Assembly (NCBI GenBank): GCA_948567375.1
Contig: OX419756.1
Coordinates: forward strand, 6,205,001 to 6,269,000
Source: Lunularia cruciata
Taxonomy: Eukaryota > Streptophyta > Marchantiopsida > Lunulariales > Lunulariaceae
Length of the DNA: 64,000 nucleotides
Direction of reading: 5' to 3'
Below, in pieces: positions 58,001 through 64,000 of this stretch. Made by a program: the position numbers and the translations under genes. The stretch's first letter is position 1. Every line of letters starts with the position of its first letter. The notes under the pieces were generated by a model that had not been told where the DNA came from, searched no databases, and worked only from the letters and a program-made list of their open reading frames with translations.

Positions 58001-61000
58001 ACGACGTGCTGCTCTGGTGTATAAGAGTAAACTAGTGGACTTCTTAATCGCAAGATTGAATGCTTCCATATTGCATGTGCAATATCAAGTGTCCCACCAG
58101 TCATCAAGTCCGCAAGCAATGCCTACCAAAGATAACCTCACATACAATCTGGAAAACTGATAAAGTATAGCGTAGGGATTGCAACATTTTCTCACCCGTC
58201 TGGATCAGCAAGGAGAGGAAATAGTTCCAACGAAGGTACGAAGTGCAGCACACCGACATTCAGAGCAGCACTGGAATCTGAGCGTAGTGACAAGTTTCGT
58301 GAAAGCGGGCGGTCAAAGCCACCAAGGCCAGTTGTCATAGGGACTGCCGCCATTGGTGTTGGTGCGGTGATTTCAATTCCTTTGCGAACGAATTTGTCCA
58401 TCCAGGTAATCTGCATACAGCACCAAAGTTTCACACTTAAAAGTCATCCTCAAATAGAAGCGTCAAAAGTGTCCCTTCAAATCTGGCCGTTTCATTTCAC
58501 CAATTAAGGACTTTCGCATCTATTTGAAATCATCAAGATCGTATTTTAAGGAGATGAGGGGGTATATTATGACCGGATAAAAGAATGGATAACTAATACA
58601 TGCGCATTAAAGCCTTGATGCTAAAGTGGAGTCGTCGCGCTAGTCAGAATGATTGATACCATTTTGCACGCATGCAGTAATAAGCTTCAACTTTCACGAC
58701 TATCAAGTTCTCAGCGGTGAAATCCAAGAAGACATCATGGCTAATTGATCCACGAGACTACTGAAAGATATTACTTAGAGAATATAATGAAATAATGTTC
58801 ACCTTCTCATTGAGGTCTCGGATCGGAGGACCGTGTATCTCCCCTCCTGCATAAGGAGCACCCATCGGAAATCGCTCGACAAATTGATGAGAGGTCAAAG
58901 TGGTGAGTCCATGTTTATCATAGCTTAAAAATGCTCCTAGAGCACCAAGATACCCTTCATGTCGAAGAAACATGGCTTGAGCCTCTCCTTTGGACCTGCA
59001 TATGAAAGCAAGAAGGTATTTCATGACATCAACAGCCCACAGAAAGGATGTGGCCTATTAATTCAGTTTAACCCAACGACCTCAATGCGTCACGAGCTGA
59101 GTGACTATACACGTGTCTAGTATATCTGGACAACGGAGAAAACAAGGAATATGCTTTTTCTATTGTGGAAAGATGTATTGGTGTGGCCAAAACAAAGACA
59201 TTACATTTTCTGCAAGCAAACTAACCACAACCAACCTCAGCTTCTCTATCTGCTAACCTGCTAATAAAACTAGTCCATTGCCGCATTGAATCCCCCCAGT
59301 TTCTCTACTATCATAATCGGGACGAATCAGTTTCTACATGGTAAGCATACCAGAAATTAATTGCGAAGGATATTGTGTCCATTGTGTACGCATGACCACG
59401 AATGAAAAATCCCCCAAAAAAAATACGCTTCAGCCCATACTGAAGAGCGTTCAAGTATGCAATCTGTGCCAGTCGTGGAAAAACACTGGTGAATAGAAGT
59501 ATGACCAAGTAAGAACAACATATATCTCATGTCGCAGGTAATACGAATATGACGACCACGCTACAAAAGGATCGATGCTCACCGCCTTGTAAAGTACATA
59601 CTAACACCAAACAAAAGAACTTGAGATGCCACGGTAGAGAAATAAGAACAGCCATACAACCTGCAATTTTTTCTTCATCAGAGCAGACCATGAGAAAAGA
59701 CACAAAACTATCCTTTAAGTCTACCAAGTCTTTTTCTCATGGGCAACCATTCGTGCTTGCAAGTATGGTAAACCTGTCCAATGTTGTAAGAGATCATCCG
59801 AAGAAGGGAAAGCGCAAGATCTTCTCGTCTGTAGTCTGACAGGTCCTTGTCTCCGGATATGACCTTGCCAAAACTTGATGCGATAGTCGAGGCCGAGAGG
59901 CCAATCTGCATCATTTCACCCAAGGATCACCATCTTGAGTTTATTATAAGCAACACAGAATGAAAACAAAGTAGATGTTTCTTTACACTGAAAGCTTCCA
60001 GTGATTTACGCATCTCTCAAGAAGATTAGGCAGTCCACGAGTTACAGAAATCAGCTATGGCTGGCAACTTATATAGACAAGCACCCTGTCTCCCAAGCTT
60101 TGTTTAGGGGTAACACCTAGCCACTCAAATGACGGCTAAACTGCTGATCTCTGGTTCAGTCCTCGGCATTTTCTATGCCATTCGGTCTTCAAGGGCCTCT
60201 AGACCAAGATAGATTTACCTTGTTGTAATCAAGGCCGCCGTAGATGTCTCCCACAAGCATATCTACACAACTGTTGTCCCCTCCCTGACTTAACTCCAAT
60301 ATTTCATCGAATCTGCGGTCAAAATTTGGTACATAACAAATTTCAGCAGCTTGAAAGACATATTGTGCCCAGATAAAATGGACAAGCTCCATACACTTCT
60401 TCACTTACGTCTTGCACTTCATAAGGAGACGACCAAGTCCCCAGAAAGTTCCACCACCTACATTCGTTCCACTCACTCGTTGATAGACTCCATCTCCATC
60501 AACCTGCAGCACTTCAGCCGGACCATGCCGGATGATGAGCTTCCCCAGGATCACGAATCACTGCAAACTCAACAAAGTCTTTGGAGCAATATGCTTTAAT
60601 ACTTCAACCCGAGCAAAGCCTGCGATACCTTGATCATGCTGACACCAGAGCCAATATTGACCAGGAGGTAAGGAAATAAATCGTTTCGATCCATCTGCAC
60701 GAACTGCTTGTGACCTTCCATATGAGTAAAAGCTTCATAGCGTATTGCCTGAGCAGTCAAACGGAAGTCCTCATCAAAAGAGTGATTATATTGAAGACGG
60801 CAAGTATAGCTGCTAAAAGAGATGTCGTCTAAGCTGGGTCTAAAATTCACTCATTGCTGCTACTGCACTCAGATTCTGATCTTTTGATCTTTTGTACCTG
60901 CTAAGTTCTCATGAAATCAAAGACATGACATAGGTCATGTCTACAGGAATCCATGTTCGTTATATGCCTATAATGTAAGAAGACATAAGTCAGAAGTACA

Positions 61001-63027
61001 GGTTGCCCTTTGTTCCCAGGGGTCATGGTGTGAGACCGTAAATTATCTGATCTCAAATCCGTAGCCCCGTACGATCTAGACGCAATGATTTCCTTGACTG
61101 GTATATGAGGTTTCCTAGATCATTTATCGTTAGTTTTATTCCGTGCAGCTATTTCCTAATCTCTTTGGCCCTTCTCACGACCCTAGGTTGCTCTATTCAT
61201 GGACTTACTCGCAAAAGGAAGTTCGCTCCGGCAACCAAGCAATCCATCTCATCCTCTTTGTCGAAAGTTACACCAAGTCTTTCTTTGAAAACTTCTGCAT
61301 ACTTGAAGGCCCCACCCCCTGTGGCCTTGCAAAAAAGAAAAGACCGATCAAGAGATGTCAGTGACGTTCTTGAACATATAGACAGTGCAAACCATATGAG
61401 TCCAAGCACTATGTCACGCAACGCAACTAGCCCACTTCAGTAAATGTTCTCCCACATATTCGTCATGAAATACTTCATCCTTGATGCCAAACCCTGTAAA
61501 CCTAAGCTCTCTACCATCGACAACATATTTCAGCGATAGGAACTAAAGAGGAAGATGGTATCCTAATTACTGCTCTCTTTTGCATTCTCATGATTTGTGT
61601 TTCAGCAATCTCTCATACTGTAATAATCTCTAATCTCCAATAGTCCTCTATTCAGCTGTCTCCGTTTATGCGCTGAGATTAGTGTGAATAAGCTCATCGG
61701 AGTAACATTTTAAACTCCGACTGGCTGTACTACCTTGATGGTGGCCCCTTCCGCACATCCACTATTAGCAGGTGAAAAACCGTCCGGAACATCAATGCCT
61801 GCAGTTGGCAACACGCGCAGTTGGTCAAGGAATATGAAGTACGTAGGATAAGGATCGATGTTTGATGCACTAGAGAGTGGAACTAAGTCCTAATCAGTAT
61901 TCTCTGAAAATTATATCACAAAATAGGCTGAATACACTACTTACTTCATCGGTCAATTACATGCGTAAAGGCATATCCAGCACATGTAGATCATCTTCGG
62001 CAAAAGCTTAACTTCCTGTGAGCCTAATCAATGCTAAGAGATAAGCCGGGATCCGAATTCTCACCTGCTGGATTTGAGCAGTGTAGCTTTTTCGACTGAA
62101 TGAAGTCCAAGCAGTCGTTCAATTTCGATGACTCAAATTTCACAAAATGAAGCCGACCACCAAGAATAGGATGTTTCCGCCAGCCTTCATATGCCTCTTT
62201 TTCACGATCATGTTTATTTGAGGCCCTACGTGTGGGAGATCCAACACTAGCAACAGCACTCTCTTGTCTGGAAAAATACACTAATTTCACCAGTGAACCT
62301 GAGAAGAAGTCAAGAGACTTGATACTCAGCCAATGCACTTCGAACAAGCGCACAAATTTCACAAGAGCACGGATGAACTATCCTCGTCCTTCGGGGTCAC
62401 TAGGATATTGCAAAAGTAGCGCCACGTAACCAATAGACTGAGGATACTTGATTCATAGATGTTTGTCTTACCGCTATTGGATAAAGAGGGTCACTTAAGT
62501 CACCATTGGACAGTAGGGAAAGTCGACTGCAAAGAAAATTTTCGAATTTCTTGTCTGGAAGGAAATTCACGACTGTAAGGGAAGTCTTGAATTTCTCTCG
62601 TCCTACTGGATTGCTAGGATATTACAAACCTGGCTTCTCATATTTAACAAAATCTGAATGGTCAATTGTCAGATGAATTAGGTACCGCTAGTTTAGTAGA
62701 CAGAGTGCAGACATCCATTTAAGCTCTCACGCAGTACAGTCGTTAGTCAGAAAGTCTTGGGTTGTGACACCATCAAAAACTACAGAATTTGGAAAGGCTA
62801 TACTCCAAAGTGTGGAAATATTAGCTCCTAAAATTGGATCGGAAGTACGTACCACCAATATCGATAGCAAAATGGCTCAGTTCGTCACTCTGGTTAGGCA
62901 ACACAATTGCGGGATTTTTATCCTCCGTAGATCCCTGTATGAGTGCTCCACTCAGATCAAGCTGAGGTCTCGATGGTGACCTATGAATTGTTGTAGCTGC
63001 AGTAGAAGCTGCTTCATCCCCTGCCAT
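55063..63027 (-). CDS. PANK2: bifunctional pantothenate kinase / DUF89 phosphatase, 22 exons
   Basis: The first step of coenzyme A synthesis is fused to a phosphatase, as in plant PANK2. Exons (high to low): 63027-62853, 62298-62065, 61798-61734, 61325-61209, 60748-60629, 60503-60409, 60312-60219, 59905-59774, 59463-59351, 58995-58803, 58410-58196, 57933-57889, 57759-57711, 57547-57465, 57049-56933, 56739-56676, 56543-56397, 56283-56119, 55912-55829, 55659-55459, 55330-55259, 55158-55063. All introns are GT-AG, and the sum is 2676 bases, 891 residues; the Arabidopsis protein has about 900. Kinase part, residues about 50-450: [29 protein letters not shown] with the catalytic Glu, [30 protein letters not shown]. 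Phosphatase part, about 510-891: [51 protein letters not shown]. The start ATG is the first in an open exon. The phosphatase half is thought to act on phosphopantetheine or damaged forms of it. Confidence 0.93.
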
Positions 63028-64000
63028 AACTGGCGACGCTTAGTGGTACTTAATTTCGCCAACAGTACGGATCCAATCCTCGACGCTCGTCCGATACTTA
63101 TGGCTACAGACCTTTTCACCCCGCACGCTTCAGAGTATCGTTCCCTGAGCCTTCACGGTGGTCCTCCTCTGATATTACAGTGCTCGTATCTTCTCCCTGG
63201 AGCTACAATGTGCTCAATACGTCTAGAGAGGGACTCCTGACTGCAGAAGAATTCAATTCTGTCACCTACAAAGCTTTCCCGGTCAACGCAGCAACCTTTT
63301 ATCCACATACGACATCACAGGGAGGAAACAACTTGACATCTCCCTCACACACAGACAATTTGATCGCCTTTGAACCTAGTTGCCGAACGAGGAGACCCAA
63401 CCGCGATGCTTCATTCTTTGTGGTGAAAGTCGCCCGTGCAGGTGGATTCCTTCCTGTAGGGCTGCATACAACGTCGGGCCCACTCATCTGTGTCACTTCT
63501 ACGACACGAGTCAGCGGACATAAAAGCTTATTACTCCAGGAGATCTTCTCTACGTTACGTAGTCTCCTTTCTCTGCAGTCTGAGTGGTCTCGTGCACCGC
63601 GTAAGCACACAACTCCGCCAAACTAGATCTGAGTATACATAACGACTTTGGGTAGCATAATCTGCCTTTTACCATTATTTGCACACTTCTTTCAAAGTGT
63701 TCATGCTGCTTGTCATTGATACGTACTGTCTAATGTTTGCTTCTTTATACTAATTAGGGTTTAATTCATGAAGTTTGAGATGAGGAATCGATAGTAACAT
63801 TCAACCAGGTTCCAAAACTTTAGGGTTCTTCAATTTGTAGATCATGACGATCAATTTTGCAACTAGTAGCAAGCTAACTTTGCATTCCAGCTAACGTGCA
63901 TGTGCGACACAGGTATCAGACAGTATGAAACATTATCGTTCAGGGCGTCACATTTGTTTGCTATGTAGAGTCTTGGTAGTTGCGGTTCTTCCTCATTCGT
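63028..64000. other. upstream region of the pantothenate kinase gene
   Basis: Probably 5' untranslated region and promoter of the minus-strand gene. Overlapping open frames of 148 codons (63180-63626, plus) and 103 codons (63299-63610, minus) have no recognisable content. The last 350 bases are AT-rich. No TATA box could be assigned with confidence. Confidence 0.45.

Noticed and set aside
63180-63626. 148-codon plus-strand frame and 103-codon minus-strand frame upstream of the pantothenate kinase gene
   Set aside because: They overlap on opposite strands, have no recognisable domain and lie where the 5' untranslated region of the kinase gene is expected.

Overview
The window looks like nuclear DNA of a land plant, most likely a non-seed plant (moss, liverwort, lycophyte or fern); I cannot name the species. 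Support comes from a plant-type fused pantothenate kinase/phosphatase gene with 22 exons and GT-AG introns of roughly 90-600 bp, a plant NC/LRAT-domain gene, a secreted C45 acyltransferase-like gene of a kind I associate with non-seed plants, and many decayed plant LTR retrotransposons.

Layout. 1-17.15 kb is a pile of dead Ty3/gypsy elements: a left-truncated chromovirus with its 3' LTR (1-4747, +); a PHD-finger fragment of another gypsy lineage (4750-5034, +); a second gypsy element (6.24-9.44 kb, +); and a minus-strand gypsy element (9.44-14.0 kb, tandem LTR-like copies to 16.54 kb) whose pol region carries a DNMT3-like cytosine-5 methyltransferase between protease and reverse transcriptase. 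The last is the most remarkable content. 17.63-23.90 kb and 45.73-53.15 kb are two copies, in the same orientation, of one 6-7 kb segment. The second copy keeps an intact NC/LRAT gene (237 aa) and the 3' part of an intact C45 gene (455 aa). The first copy holds wrecked versions of both. Between them lie 22 kb of transposon debris: a minus-strand LTR, a copia element with two LTR-like copies, a gypsy pol fragment, a VIT/VWA-type pseudogene lacking its VWA domain, an inverted third fragment of the duplicated segment, a 1.07-kb foldback palindrome, a TIR element and a dead MULE transposase. 53.9-64 kb is ordinary genic DNA dominated by the pantothenate kinase gene.

Only three protein genes look alive: the NC/LRAT gene (+), the C45 gene (-) and the pantothenate kinase/phosphatase gene (-). 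They show no obvious shared pathway. Almost every in-frame stop in the retrotransposons can be explained by a C-to-T change on one strand (CAG to TAG, CGA to TGA, TGG to TAG or TGA), as expected from deamination of methylated cytosines over time. A short (88-96 bp) interspersed sequence with a GATGGG/CCCATC hairpin occurs four times; two copies are flanked by direct repeats that look like target-site duplications, and one edge of the large duplication falls inside a copy.
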